Positions 28,506-37,689 of a stretch of DNA of 64,000 nt are shown in pieces (position 1 is the first letter of the stretch; every line of letters begins with the position of its first letter). The notes beneath the pieces were generated by a model. The model was given only the letters and a program-made list of their open reading frames with translations. It did not search any database and was not told where the DNA came from. The stretch is from Halomonas sp. M20 (GTDB lineage Bacteria > Pseudomonadota > Gammaproteobacteria > Pseudomonadales > Halomonadaceae): assembly GCF_020622265.1 (NCBI RefSeq), contig NZ_JACNMQ010000001.1, forward strand, positions 930,001 to 994,000, given 5' to 3'. Position numbers and translations under genes: made by a program.

Positions 28506-29000
28506 TTATTCGACGATCTCGGCGCGCTGAATCGTGACATCCTCGACAGGTACGTCTGCATGCATGCCGCGACGAGTAGTAGGCAGGGCTTTTATCTTCT
28601 CGACGACATCCATGCCCTCGACCACCTTGCCGAACACGCAATACCCCCAGCCCTGCAGATTCTTGCCGCGATGATCGAGGAACTCGTTATCGGCGACATT
28701 GATGAAAAATTGCGCCGTGGCTGAATGCGGGTCCTGGGTACGCGCCATGGCAACGCTTCCGGTGACGTTTTTCAAGCCATTGTCCGCTTCGTTGTCGATG
28801 GGCTCTCGCGTGGGTTTTTGTTCGAAGTCGCTGTCGAATCCACCTCCCTGAACCATGAAGCCGTCGATGACGCGATGAAAGAGTGTGTTGTCGTAATGGC
28901 CGTCACGCACGTACTGCTCGAAATTGGCCGCAGTCTTGGGCGCATTGTCGTGATCCAGTTCGAGGTGAATGTCACCGTAATTGGTGTGCAGGACGATCAT
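28506..29000 (-). CDS. ppiB: Peptidyl-prolyl cis-trans isomerase B (cyclophilin)
   Basis: A cytoplasmic cyclophilin, 164 residues, catalysing proline isomerisation. It starts [15 protein letters not shown] and contains [16 protein letters not shown] (active-site Arg), [21 protein letters not shown] and [15 protein letters not shown]. The open frame continues upstream, but ATG at 29000 matches family length. No signal peptide. It is divergent from glnS. Confidence 0.95.
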   Translation of the reverse strand: MIVLHTNYGDIHLELDHDNAPKTAANFEQYVRDGHYDNTLFHRVIDGFMVQGGGFDSDFEQKPTREPIDNEADNGLKNVTGSVAMARTQDPHSATAQFFINVADNEFLDHRGKNLQGWGYCVFGKVVEGMDVVEKIKALPTTRRGMHADVPVEDVTIQRAEIVE

Positions 29001-29032
29001 AGAAGTTTCCCGGTCAGTCTGAATGGTGCGCC

Positions 29033-29063
29033 TTGGCGAAGCGCGTAGGCGTCGCGCTATAAT
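29033..29063 (+). promoter_or_regulatory. Candidate glnS promoter
   Basis: A perfect -10 TATAAT at 29058-29063 lies 82 bp before the glnS start. The best -35, TTGGCG at 29033-29038, is 19 bp upstream, slightly long. Confidence 0.5.
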
Positions 29064-29145
29064 AGCGGTTTTGAATCGACGTGCGAAACAAGCAAGCCCG
29101 CCGTCGCTTCGCCACTCGCGATTCACAGAGGTTCATCGACTCCCC

Positions 29146-30837
29146 ATGAGCACCGAGAGTACCGAAAGCGTCAGTGCCCCGAATTTCATCCGTAACCAGA
29201 TTCTCGAGGAAGTCGAGGCGGGTACCGTCGAGACGATCGTTACGCGATTCCCCCCGGAGCCCAATGGCTTTTTGCATATTGGCCATGCCAAATCCATCTG
29301 CTTGAATTTCGGTCTCGCCGAGCAGTTCAAGGGTGACTGCCATCTGCGTTTCGACGATACCAACCCGGCCAAGGAGGAGCAGATCTACATCGACGCCATC
29401 AAGGCGGATGTGGAGTGGCTAGGCTTTCATTGGGCGGGCGGCGTTCGCTTTGCCTCGAGCTATTTCGATCAGCTCTATGAATGGGCGCAGCATCTGATAC
29501 GTGAGGACAAGGCCTATGTGGACGATCTCTCCGCAGACGAGATTCGTGAATATCGCGGCACCCTGACGGAGCCAGGTCGGCCAAGCCCTTATCGCGAACG
29601 CAGCACCGAGGAGAACCTGGATCTGCTCGAGCGCATGCGCAAAGGCGAGTTCGCCCAGGGCGAGAAGGTGTTGCGGGCCAAGATCGACATGGCCTCGCCC
29701 AACATCAACCTGCGCGATCCGACGCTGTATCGCATTCGCCATGCCAGCCATCATCAGACCGGCGACAAGTGGAAGATCTATCCGTCCTATGATTTTACTC
29801 ATGGCCAGTCGGATGCCATCGAAGGGGTGACCCATTCCATTTGTACCCTGGAGTTCGAGGATCATCGTCCCCTCTACGAATGGTTCCTGGCCAATTTGCC
29901 GGTGCCCGCAAAGCCACGTCAGATCGAGTTTGCCCGGCTGAATTTGAATTACACCGTGACCTCCAAGCGCAAGCTCAAGCTGCTGGTGGATCAGGGCATC
30001 GTCGATGGCTGGGACGACCCGCGCATGCCGACCATTTCCGGCATGCGCCGGCGCGGCTACACACCGGGCTCGATTCGCAAGTTCTGCGAGATGATCGGCG
30101 TTACCCGGGCGGATGGCGGTATGGTCGACATCGCCATGCTTTATCACGCCATTCGTTCGGATCTCGAGGACAACGCGCCCCGGGCAATGTGCGTACTCAA
30201 TCCGCTCAAGGTGGTGTTGACCAATGTGCCGGAAGATCACGAGGAGGTCTTCGAGGTGCCCGGTCATCCGGCGCGAGAGGACATGGGTCTGCGCAAGCTG
30301 CCATTTACCCGGGAGATCTGGATCGACGCGGAGGATTTTCTGGAAGAGCCGCCGAAGAAGTTCTTCCGCCTGGCCCCGGATAAGGAAGTGCGCCTGCGCA
30401 ATGGCTATGTGATTCGCTGCGACGAGGTCATCAAGCGTGACGATGGCGAGATCGAAGAGCTGCGCTGCAGCGTGGATTTCGACACCCTCGGCAAGAACCC
30501 GGAAGGGCGCAAGGTCAAGGGCGTGATTCATTGGGTCAGCGCGGATCATGCGGTACCCGTCGAGGTGCGTCTGTACGACAATCTGTTCCAGGTCGAAGCA
30601 CCTGATAGGGATCGGGACGTGGACTTTCTTGATCATCTCAACGACGAATCGCTCACGGTGGTGCAGGCTTATGGCGAACCTAGCCTCGCCGACGTAGAGC
30701 CTGAAACACGCTTTCAGTTCGAGCGGGTGGGATATTTCTGTGCCGATCGGCACGCCGCCGCCGAAGGCCGTCGCGTCTTCAATCGTACCGTGAGCTTGAA
30801 AGATACCTGGGCAAAGATTCAAAAACGGCAGGACTAG
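29146..30837 (+). CDS. glnS: Glutaminyl-tRNA synthetase
   Basis: A class I aminoacyl-tRNA synthetase charging tRNA-Gln, 563 residues (E. coli about 554). The HIGH motif is [16 protein letters not shown] near residue 40, and the KMSKS-like motif is [11 protein letters not shown] near 270. C-terminal beta-barrel anticodon-binding segments follow. ATG at 29146 (MSTESTESV) is preferred; the open frame upstream reads through the promoter. cysS follows after 20 bp. Confidence 0.96.
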   Translation: MSTESTESVSAPNFIRNQILEEVEAGTVETIVTRFPPEPNGFLHIGHAKSICLNFGLAEQFKGDCHLRFDDTNPAKEEQIYIDAIKADVEWLGFHWAGGVRFASSYFDQLYEWAQHLIREDKAYVDDLSADEIREYRGTLTEPGRPSPYRERSTEENLDLLERMRKGEFAQGEKVLRAKIDMASPNINLRDPTLYRIRHASHHQTGDKWKIYPSYDFTHGQSDAIEGVTHSICTLEFEDHRPLYEWFLANLPVPAKPRQIEFARLNLNYTVTSKRKLKLLVDQGIVDGWDDPRMPTISGMRRRGYTPGSIRKFCEMIGVTRADGGMVDIAMLYHAIRSDLEDNAPRAMCVLNPLKVVLTNVPEDHEEVFEVPGHPAREDMGLRKLPFTREIWIDAEDFLEEPPKKFFRLAPDKEVRLRNGYVIRCDEVIKRDDGEIEELRCSVDFDTLGKNPEGRKVKGVIHWVSADHAVPVEVRLYDNLFQVEAPDRDRDVDFLDHLNDESLTVVQAYGEPSLADVEPETRFQFERVGYFCADRHAAAEGRRVFNRTVSLKDTWAKIQKRQD

Positions 30838-30857
30838 TAAAAAGGGTTGAGCAAGAT

Positions 30858-32240
30858 ATGCAGATCTACAACACCCTGACCCGGCGCAAGGAGGCTTTTG
30901 AGCCTATCGAGCCGGGCAAGATACGCATGTACGTGTGCGGCATCACTGTCTATGACTACTGCCATATCGGTCACGCCCGGGTCATGGTGGCCTTCGATGT
31001 GGTCACTCGCTATCTGCGCAGCCGTGGGTTCGAGGTCAACTATGTGCGCAATATCACCGATATCGACGACAAGATACTCAAGCGAGCGGACGAAAACGGC
31101 GAGAGCATCGCCAGCCTGACGGAGCGCATGATCGAGGCCATGCATGAAGACGAGGATCGTCTGGGCGTACTGCGTCCGGATCATGAACCTCGGGCGACCG
31201 CCCATATCGATGAAATCCAGGCAATGATCGAGCGCCTGATCGATAAGGGGTATGCCTATGCCGCGGATAACGGTGACGTCTACTACCGGGTGCGCCACTT
31301 CGAGGGCTACGGCAAGCTCAACAATCGGGACCCTGACGAAATGCGTGCCGGTGCGCGAGTCGAGGTGGACGAGCACAAGGAAGACCCACTGGATTTCGTG
31401 CTGTGGAAAGCTGCTAAGCCCGGTGAGGCAAGCTGGCCGTCACCTTGGGGAGAAGGGCGCCCGGGGTGGCATATCGAATGCTCGGCGATGTCGACCTGCT
31501 GCCTCGGGGATACTTTTGATATTCATGGCGGTGGGCCGGATCTGACGTTCCCGCATCACGAGAACGAGATTGCCCAGAGCGAGGCTGCCACTGGCAAGCC
31601 CTACGTCAATACCTGGATGCATGCGGGCGCCGTAAGGGTCGATCAGCAGAAGATGTCCAAGTCTCTGGGCAATTTCTTCACCATACGGGAAGTGCTCGAG
31701 GTGCACGATCCGGAGGTGGTGCGCTATCTGCTGCTGGCGAGCCACTATCGCAGTGCGATCAACTATGCCCCGGATGCGCTTATCGAGGCCCGCAAGTCTC
31801 TGGAGCGCTTCTACAATGCCCTGGAAGGTATAAATCCAGAAAGCGGTGAGGTGGCCTCGCGCTTTGTCGAGCGTTTTACCGCCGCCATGGACGATGATTT
31901 CAATACACCGGAGGCATTAGCGGCGCTGTTCGAACTTGCCCGGGAGTTGAACCGGGCCAAGAAGGAGACGCCGGATCAGGTGCCGGCGTTGGCATTCGAA
32001 CTCAAGCGCTTAGGGGCGATTCTGGGGCTGTTCAATCAGAACCCTTCAGCGTTTCTGAAGACGGGGGCCCAGGCGCTATCGATTTCCGAAGCGGAAATAG
32101 AGGCGCGTATTCAGGCCCGCGCCGATGCCAAGAAAGCGCGGAATTTCAGTGAGGCCGATCGACTCCGGGACGAACTGGCAAGCATGGGAGTCGTGCTCAA
32201 GGACTCCCGGGAAGGTACCACCTGGGTGTTCGAGCAGTAG
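30858..32240 (+). CDS. cysS: Cysteinyl-tRNA synthetase
   Basis: A class I synthetase charging tRNA-Cys, 460 residues, full length. [20 protein letters not shown] near residue 26 combines the zinc-ligand Cys and the HIGH motif; further zinc ligands lie in WHIECSAMS and [24 protein letters not shown] is near residue 266. It ends 14 bp from the convergent folD. Probably an operon with glnS. Confidence 0.96.
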   Translation: MQIYNTLTRRKEAFEPIEPGKIRMYVCGITVYDYCHIGHARVMVAFDVVTRYLRSRGFEVNYVRNITDIDDKILKRADENGESIASLTERMIEAMHEDEDRLGVLRPDHEPRATAHIDEIQAMIERLIDKGYAYAADNGDVYYRVRHFEGYGKLNNRDPDEMRAGARVEVDEHKEDPLDFVLWKAAKPGEASWPSPWGEGRPGWHIECSAMSTCCLGDTFDIHGGGPDLTFPHHENEIAQSEAATGKPYVNTWMHAGAVRVDQQKMSKSLGNFFTIREVLEVHDPEVVRYLLLASHYRSAINYAPDALIEARKSLERFYNALEGINPESGEVASRFVERFTAAMDDDFNTPEALAALFELARELNRAKKETPDQVPALAFELKRLGAILGLFNQNPSAFLKTGAQALSISEAEIEARIQARADAKKARNFSEADRLRDELASMGVVLKDSREGTTWVFEQ

Positions 32241-32254
32241 CTTCCAGGATGGGG

Positions 32255-33127
32255 CTATTTATCCGCGTTGTCCGCGGCATCGTGCAGTTCTGCCGCGAAC
32301 AGCGTGTTCTCGAGTAGCGAGGCTACCGTCATGGGACCGACGCCCCCGGGTACCGGCGTAATGTAGCTGGCCCGGTCGGCGGCGGACTCGAATTCGATAT
32401 CACCGATCAGATGGCCGTCTTCCTGGCGATTGATACCCACATCGATCACGATCGCTCCTTGCTTTATCCACTCCCCCTTGACCAGCCCCGGCTGACCCAC
32501 CGCAGCGACCACGAGGTCCGCACGCCGGACGTGCTCTTCAAGGTCATGAGTGAAACGATGACAGACCGTGGTAGTGCAGCCGGCAAGCATGAGCTCCAAG
32601 GACATGGGGCGGCCGACGATGTTCGAAGCACCCACGACGGTGGCGTTCAGCCCTCGGGTACTGAGATCGCTTTCCTGCAGCAGAGTCATGACGCCCTTTG
32701 GCGTGCAAGGCCTCAGCATGGGCAAGCGTTGCGCCAGACGACCCAAGTTGTAGGGGTGAAAGCCGTCTACATCCTTGTCAGGCCGAATGCGTTCGAGGAT
32801 CGGACGCTCATCCAGGTGTTCGGGTAATGGCAACTGCACCAGTATGCCGTCTACTGCAGAATCCGCGTTCAGGTCGTCGACCAGTTTTTCCAGCGCCTGC
32901 TGCGAGGTGTTTTCAGGCAATTGATGACGAAAGGAGTGAATGCCCGCCTCCTCACAGGCGCGATGCTTGTTGCGCACGTATATTTCGGAGGCCGAGTCTT
33001 CACCCACCAAGACGACGGCGAGACCGGGAATACGACGTCCTTCCTGATGTCTTGCTTGTACTTGGCGGGCGACCTGGTGGCGTACCTTCTCGGCAATGGC
33101 CTTGCCGTCGATCAGTTGTGCGGGCAT
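32255..33127 (-). CDS. folD: Methylenetetrahydrofolate dehydrogenase / cyclohydrolase
   Basis: Bifunctional one-carbon enzyme interconverting 5,10-methylene- and 10-formyl-THF. The 290-residue product shows [23 protein letters not shown] with the catalytic Tyr/Lys, [12 protein letters not shown], the Rossmann segment [16 protein letters not shown] and [22 protein letters not shown] at 33127 is preferred because AGGA lies seven bases upstream; an ATG at 33148 is less well placed. It is divergent from the tRNA cluster. Confidence 0.96.
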   Translation of the reverse strand: MPAQLIDGKAIAEKVRHQVARQVQARHQEGRRIPGLAVVLVGEDSASEIYVRNKHRACEEAGIHSFRHQLPENTSQQALEKLVDDLNADSAVDGILVQLPLPEHLDERPILERIRPDKDVDGFHPYNLGRLAQRLPMLRPCTPKGVMTLLQESDLSTRGLNATVVGASNIVGRPMSLELMLAGCTTTVCHRFTHDLEEHVRRADLVVAAVGQPGLVKGEWIKQGAIVIDVGINRQEDGHLIGDIEFESAADRASYITPVPGGVGPMTVASLLENTLFAAELHDAADNADK

Positions 33128-33266
33128 CAAGAATTCCTGTCGTGACATTTGGTCGTGAAGTTCAATGCGTCTGGAAGAAGAGGAAACAAGACACGGATTT
33201 TCGCATGTGCAGCGCCCGGCTCAAAGCCTTTACAGCGTTGTGTAGAACGCACTTGGACAATGGTAC

Positions 33267-33294
33267 TTGACCGCAGGGGAATCTAGCGTAGAAT
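33267..33294 (+). promoter_or_regulatory. Promoter of the tRNA cluster
   Basis: TTGACC (33267-33272), 16-bp spacer, TAGAAT (33289-33294), then a GC-rich discriminator-like stretch. It lies 55 bp before tRNA-Pro. A GC-rich discriminator is typical of stringently controlled stable-RNA promoters. Confidence 0.65.
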
Positions 33295-33349
33295 ACGCAG
33301 CGCTCGGCGACGCCTCAGGTTTGTCGTTCGAGTGTCGGCAATAGGCCTA

Positions 33350-33426
33350 CGGGGTATAGCGCAGTCTGGTAGCGCGCCTGCTTTGGGAGCAGGATGTCGG
33401 GGGTTCGAATCCCTCTACCCCGACCA
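33350..33426 (+). tRNA. tRNA-Pro (anticodon TGG)
   Basis: A 77-nt cloverleaf with encoded CCA. The acceptor arms CGGGGTA/TACCCCG pair, and the anticodon loop CTTTGGGAG gives TGG. T-arm GGTTCGAAT is canonical. First of four clustered tRNA genes. Confidence 0.96.
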
Positions 33427-33491
33427 ACTCATTGACTCGCTTGATGTAGTTGTTCGATGGGCTTGCAGGCGAATGTCTCGGGCCATACCAT

Positions 33492-33568
33492 GCGCCTATA
33501 GCTCAATCGGATAGAGCAACGGCCTTCTAAGCCGTAGGTTGCAGGTTCGAGTCCTGCTGGGCGCGCCA
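33492..33568 (+). tRNA. tRNA-Arg (anticodon TCT)
   Basis: A 77-nt tRNA with encoded CCA. The acceptor stem GCGCCTA/TGGGCGC pairs with one wobble; the anticodon loop CCTTCTAAG gives TCT, reading AGA/AGG. The T loop GGTTCGAGT is present. Confidence 0.95.
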
Positions 33569-33633
33569 ATGTCTGGCAAGCACGATACGCAAGACATGCC
33601 AAGCGTTCCCGGTTAGCAGCGATGATCGATATG

Positions 33634-33708
33634 GTGGATGTAGCTCAGTGGTAGAGCCCCGGATTGTGGCTCCGGTGGTCGTGGGTTCGATCCCCATCAT
33701 CCACCCCA
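33634..33708 (+). tRNA. tRNA-His (anticodon GTG), copy 1
   Basis: A tRNA-His with encoded CCA. The acceptor stem GTGGATG/CATCCAC is followed by discriminator C73 and the loop ATTGTGGC gives anticodon GTG. It is identical in sequence to copy 2, which begins 119 bp downstream. Confidence 0.96.
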
Positions 33709-33752
33709 TATCGTTTCATCCAGCTACAGCAACACAGCAATACAATATCGTG

Positions 33753-33827
33753 GTGGATGTAGCTCAGTGGTAGAGCCCCGGATTGTGGCTCCGGTGGTCG
33801 TGGGTTCGATCCCCATCATCCACCCCA
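33753..33827 (+). tRNA. tRNA-His (anticodon GTG), copy 2
   Basis: Exact 75-nt duplicate of the preceding tRNA-His gene. Flanking sequences diverge immediately outside the tRNA apart from a base or two, so only the tRNA itself is conserved. The following 250 bp up to tig hold an AT-rich promoter region and no gene. Confidence 0.96.
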
Positions 33828-34077
33828 AGATGTTGGCTCGATCTCTCCTGATATCTTTTTTTATTACTTGTATTCACGAATTTTTCATTTAGCGATCGAT
33901 TCGTTTCAATACGCAAGTAAGTCAATGAATTCAGTATTTTCCCCGTTTGCTCTTGCAAGTGCCTTCACCTATCCCCATTGATGCAATGACAGCGTGCTTG
34001 CCAGCACGTCACGGTATTCTTAAAATCCTGCACTTTTAAATACATTCACAAATGCCCAGCCGGTTAGAGGACCTTTC

Positions 34078-35436
34078 ATGCAAGCTTCCGTCGAGACGAC
34101 TTCACAGATCGAACGCCGCGTCACGGTTCAGGTGCCCGCTGCAGAGGTCGATCAGGCTGTTACTGCCCGCCTCCAGGACACCGCGAAAAATGTCCGCTTG
34201 AATGGTTTCCGTCAGGGCAGGGTGCCGATGGCCGTCGTCAAGCAGCGTTATGGCAACGACGTGCGCAACGAAGTTGTCGGCGAGATGATGCGCCAGCATT
34301 ATGTCAAGGCAATTACCGAACACAGTCTCAATCCTGCCGGGTATCCTGCCTTGGAGCCGACGGTGAACGAGTCCGGCAAGGATCTCGAATTCGTCGCTAC
34401 GCTGGAAATCTATCCCGAAGTCGAGCTGGCTTCTATCGAAGGCACCGAAATTGAGCGTCCGGTGGCCAAGATAGAAGATACGGATGTCGATCAGATGATT
34501 GAGACGCTGCGCAAGCAGAACGCCAACTGGGAGCCAGTCGATCGCGCTGCCGCGGAAGGCGATCAGGTCAAGCTCGATTTCAAGGGGTATCTCGGCGATG
34601 AACCCTTCGAGGGCGGTGAAGCTGAAGGCCATGAGCTTGTGCTCGGCTCCAATAGCTTCATTCCAGGATTCGAAGAGCAGCTGGAAGGGGTCAAGGCGGG
34701 CGATGAGACTGAAATAAAAGTGATCTTCCCCGAAGATTATCAGGCCGAGCATCTGGCGGGTAAGGAGGCGACCTTCAAGGTCAAGGTACATCAGGTCAGT
34801 GCCCAGCAGTTGCCGGAGATCGATGCTGAATTCATCAAGCAGTTTGGTGTCGAAGACGGTGACAAGGACAAGTTCCGTACTGAAATACGCAAGAACATGG
34901 AGCGCGAGGTCAAGCAGGCCATCGACAATCGCGTCAAGCAGCAGGTGCTCGAAGCCCTCAAGGACGCCAATGACATTCCGGTGCCTGCATCGCTGATAGA
35001 GCAGGAGACCGAAGGCCTCAAACGCCAGGCTGCTCAGCAGTTTGGCCTGGGAGAGGATTTCGATGTATCTCAACTGCCTAATGAACTCTTTGCCGACCAG
35101 GCCAAGAGCCGAGTGCAGATTGGGTTGCTGCTGGCCGAAGTGATCAAGGCCAACGAGCTGGAAGCCAGCGACGATGAAATCAAGGCCAAGGTTGAAGAGT
35201 TGGCTCAGCAATATCAGCAGCCGGAGCAGGTAATTGAGTATTATCTCAAGGACGAGCAGATGAAAAATCAAGTCAAGTCTGCCGTGCTTGAAGAGAAAGC
35301 GGTTGATAAACTGCTGGAGCAAGCTCAGGTCAAGGACACTGAAATGACCTATGAGCAAGCGCTGAAAGCTGCTCAAGAGGGTGGCAAGGAAGACGAGGGC
35401 GCGGACGACAACGAAGACGCGTCCGTACAAGGCTGA
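34078..35436 (+). CDS. tig: Trigger factor
   Basis: The ribosome-associated chaperone and peptidyl-prolyl isomerase, 452 residues. The N-terminal ribosome-binding domain has GFRQGRVPMAVVKQRYG near residue 43 (signature G-F-R-x-G-x-x-P). The FKBP-type domain spans about 150-245 (DQVKLDFKGYLGDEPFEGG), and a helical C-terminal arm follows, with a strongly acidic tail (EDEGADDNEDAS). Length is slightly above E. coli (432) because of that tail. The gene heads the tig-clpP-clpX block. Confidence 0.97.
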   Translation: MQASVETTSQIERRVTVQVPAAEVDQAVTARLQDTAKNVRLNGFRQGRVPMAVVKQRYGNDVRNEVVGEMMRQHYVKAITEHSLNPAGYPALEPTVNESGKDLEFVATLEIYPEVELASIEGTEIERPVAKIEDTDVDQMIETLRKQNANWEPVDRAAAEGDQVKLDFKGYLGDEPFEGGEAEGHELVLGSNSFIPGFEEQLEGVKAGDETEIKVIFPEDYQAEHLAGKEATFKVKVHQVSAQQLPEIDAEFIKQFGVEDGDKDKFRTEIRKNMEREVKQAIDNRVKQQVLEALKDANDIPVPASLIEQETEGLKRQAAQQFGLGEDFDVSQLPNELFADQAKSRVQIGLLLAEVIKANELEASDDEIKAKVEELAQQYQQPEQVIEYYLKDEQMKNQVKSAVLEEKAVDKLLEQAQVKDTEMTYEQALKAAQEGGKEDEGADDNEDASVQG

Positions 35437-35463
35437 CTTCGAGCCAAGCAGCTATATGAACAG

Positions 35464-35481
35464 ACCCGGCTACGGCCGGGT
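35464..35481 (+). other. Stable UACG-tetraloop hairpin between tig and clpP
   Basis: ACCCGGC and GCCGGGT pair perfectly around TACG, giving a C(UACG)G tetraloop, one of the most stable RNA hairpins. There is no T tract, so it is more likely an mRNA processing or stability element, or a weak attenuator, than a full terminator. Confidence 0.6.
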
Positions 35482-35553
35482 TGCTAGTCACTGGCGCTTT
35501 CCGAGTGCAAACTGGATATGATTTTCAAATCATTGGATTAGGGTGGTCACGCA

Positions 35554-36174
35554 ATGGGCAACGAGTACGAAATTCAAAACGCTGGCGGTCTGGTACCCAT
35601 GGTCGTCGAGCAGAACGCGCGTGGAGAGCGGGCTTACGACATCTACTCGCGACTGCTTAAGGAGCGTGTAATCTTCCTCGTTGGTCAGGTAGAAGACTAC
35701 ATGGCTAATCTGGTGGTAGCCCAGCTTCTGTTTCTCGAGTCGGAGAATCCGGACAAGGACATTCATCTTTATATCAATTCACCGGGTGGCTCCGTGACGG
35801 CGGGCATGTCGATCTATGACACCATGCAGTTCGTCAAGCCGGATGTCTCGACGGTCTGTATCGGCCAAGCCGCCAGCATGGGTGCACTGCTGCTGGCCGG
35901 TGGTGCCAAGGAGAAGCGTTTCTGCTTGCCCAACTCGCGCATGATGATTCATCAGCCATTGGGCGGTTATCAGGGGCAGGCGTCGGATATCGAGATTCAT
36001 ACCAAGGAAATTCTCAGCATCCGCCATAAACTAAACAGGATTCTGGCCGATCATACTGGTCAGGACATCGAAACGATCGCTCGCGATACTGACCGTGACA
36101 ATTTCATGAACGGTACGCAGGCGGCTGAATACGGCCTCATCGACGCTGTGCTGGAAAAGCGTCCGGTCTCCTGA
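35554..36174 (+). CDS. clpP: ATP-dependent Clp protease proteolytic subunit
   Basis: The serine peptidase barrel of ClpXP/ClpAP, 206 residues. The catalytic Ser lies in [14 protein letters not shown] and the His in [16 protein letters not shown]; the Asp is in the following helix region. An N-terminal propeptide of about 14 residues precedes LVPMVVEQ. It lies 117 bp after tig and 68 bp before clpX, the usual order. Confidence 0.97.
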   Translation: MGNEYEIQNAGGLVPMVVEQNARGERAYDIYSRLLKERVIFLVGQVEDYMANLVVAQLLFLESENPDKDIHLYINSPGGSVTAGMSIYDTMQFVKPDVSTVCIGQAASMGALLLAGGAKEKRFCLPNSRMMIHQPLGGYQGQASDIEIHTKEILSIRHKLNRILADHTGQDIETIARDTDRDNFMNGTQAAEYGLIDAVLEKRPVS

Positions 36175-36242
36175 TGATATAAACCCTATTTTTTGCATAC
36201 TCTGGCGGTCGTTCCGGACCGCCACAGCCAAGAGGTACGCTA

Positions 36243-37526
36243 ATGGCCGACGGCAAAGGCAAAGACAAAGACGAAGGCAAACTGCTGTACTGCTCGTTCT
36301 GTGGCAAGAACCAGAATGAAGTTCGCAAATTGATTGCTGGTCCTTCCGTCTATATTTGCGACGAGTGTGTCGACCTGTGCAATGACATCATTCGCGAGGA
36401 AGTCCTTGAGGCCGACGCAGAAGGTGATGATGATCGCCTGCCGGCACCTCGTGATATTCGCAATACGCTCGATGACTACGTCATCGGTCAGGATCGCGCC
36501 AAGATGGTGCTGTCCGTCGCGGTCTACAATCACTACAAGCGTTTGCGGATGGAATCAAAGTCCGATGACGTTGAACTGGGTAAATCCAACATCCTGTTGA
36601 TTGGACCGACCGGTAGCGGCAAGACGCTCCTCGCCGAGACATTGGCGAGACTGCTCAACGTACCGTTCACCATTGCGGATGCCACCACCCTCACCGAGGC
36701 GGGTTATGTTGGTGAGGATGTCGAGAACATCATTCAGAAATTGTTGCAGAAATGCGACTACGATGTAGAAAAGGCTCAGAAGGGCATCGTCTATATTGAC
36801 GAGATCGACAAGATCTCGCGCAAATCCGACAACCCTTCCATTACCCGGGATGTGTCCGGGGAAGGTGTGCAGCAAGCGCTGCTCAAGCTGATTGAAGGCA
36901 CTACCGCTTCGGTACCGCCCCAAGGCGGGCGCAAACACCCACAGCAGGAGTTCCTGCAGGTCGATACGGGTAATATCCTGTTCATCGTCGGTGGCGCCTT
37001 TGCGGGCCTGGACAAGGTGATCCGCGATCGGGCCGAGAAGGGCGGAATTGGCTTCAATGCCACGGTCAAGAGCAAGGATTCCAGCAAGGGCGTAGGCGAT
37101 ATACTGCTCGGCGTGGAACCCGAAGATCTGGTCAAGTTTGGTTTGATACCGGAGTTCGTCGGGCGCCTCCCGGTCATCGCCACCTTGACTGAGCTGAGCG
37201 AGGATGCACTGGTTCAGATTCTTACGGAACCCAAGAACTCGCTGATCAAGCAGTATGCCAAGCTGTTCGACATGGAGCACGTCGAACTCGATTTCCGCGA
37301 AGACGCATTGCGTGCAGTGGCGCGCAAAGCGATGACGCGCAAGACGGGGGCCCGTGGACTACGCTCGATTCTCGAATCCGTGCTGCTGGACACCATGTAT
37401 GAAGTACCCTCGCTGGATGGCGTTTCCAAGGTGGTAATAGACGAGTCGGTCATTGCCGGCGATAGCGAACCCTTGCTTATCTATTCCAGTCAGGAAGAAA
37501 GCAAGGTGGCAAATAAAGACGGTTGA
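36243..37526 (+). CDS. clpX: ClpX ATPase, Clp protease specificity subunit
   Basis: The AAA+ unfoldase partner of ClpP, 427 residues. The N-terminal zinc domain is [14 protein letters not shown]...CDECVDLC, Walker A is [15 protein letters not shown] near residue 118, and Walker B is [10 protein letters not shown] near 180. The IGF-type ClpP-docking loop region and the C-terminal small domain are present. A strong terminator follows. Confidence 0.98.
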   Translation: MADGKGKDKDEGKLLYCSFCGKNQNEVRKLIAGPSVYICDECVDLCNDIIREEVLEADAEGDDDRLPAPRDIRNTLDDYVIGQDRAKMVLSVAVYNHYKRLRMESKSDDVELGKSNILLIGPTGSGKTLLAETLARLLNVPFTIADATTLTEAGYVGEDVENIIQKLLQKCDYDVEKAQKGIVYIDEIDKISRKSDNPSITRDVSGEGVQQALLKLIEGTTASVPPQGGRKHPQQEFLQVDTGNILFIVGGAFAGLDKVIRDRAEKGGIGFNATVKSKDSSKGVGDILLGVEPEDLVKFGLIPEFVGRLPVIATLTELSEDALVQILTEPKNSLIKQYAKLFDMEHVELDFREDALRAVARKAMTRKTGARGLRSILESVLLDTMYEVPSLDGVSKVVIDESVIAGDSEPLLIYSSQEESKVANKDG

Positions 37527-37539
37527 TACAGCGTGAACC

Positions 37540-37563
37540 AAGGGGGCTAACGGCCCCCTTTTT
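37540..37563 (+). terminator. Intrinsic terminator of clpX
   Basis: AAGGGGGC and GGCCCCCTT form a GC-rich stem with a short loop followed by five T residues, 14 bp past the clpX stop. Confidence 0.88.
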
Positions 37564-37599
37564 CTTGTCGTCGAATAATTGTCTTCTACAATTTGATGG

Positions 37600-37624
37600 T
37601 TGCAAAACGCGGTTTTACCCCCAT
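37600..37624 (+). promoter_or_regulatory. Sigma-32-like heat-shock promoter for lon
   Basis: TTGCAAA (37600-37606), 12-bp spacer, CCCCAT (37619-37624). This approximates the RpoH consensus CTTGAAA-N11-16-CCCCAT. It lies 66 bp before the lon start. Confidence 0.55.
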
Positions 37625-37689
37625 CAATAGCATTATTCATCTGGCGCTCCATTAGCGCACCATCCCCCGATTCGTGAGGAACTTCTGCG

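Noticed and set aside
29419-30822. 467-codon open frame antisense to glnS
   Set aside because: Shadow of glnS on the opposite strand; no ribosome site or family motif.
33332-33514. Small ORF over tRNA-Pro (IAQSGSAPALGAGCRGFESL)
   Set aside because: Translation of a tRNA gene; this peptide type is a well-known spurious annotation.
33527-33958. Small minus-strand ORFs antisense to the tRNA genes (GIEPTTTGATIRGST, RTHDHRSHNPGLY)
   Set aside because: They are read from tRNA-Arg and tRNA-His complements and recur in databases as false genes.
34102-35430. 442-codon open frame antisense to tig
   Set aside because: Shadow frame caused by codon bias of tig; Leu-rich composition mimics a membrane protein but is an artefact.
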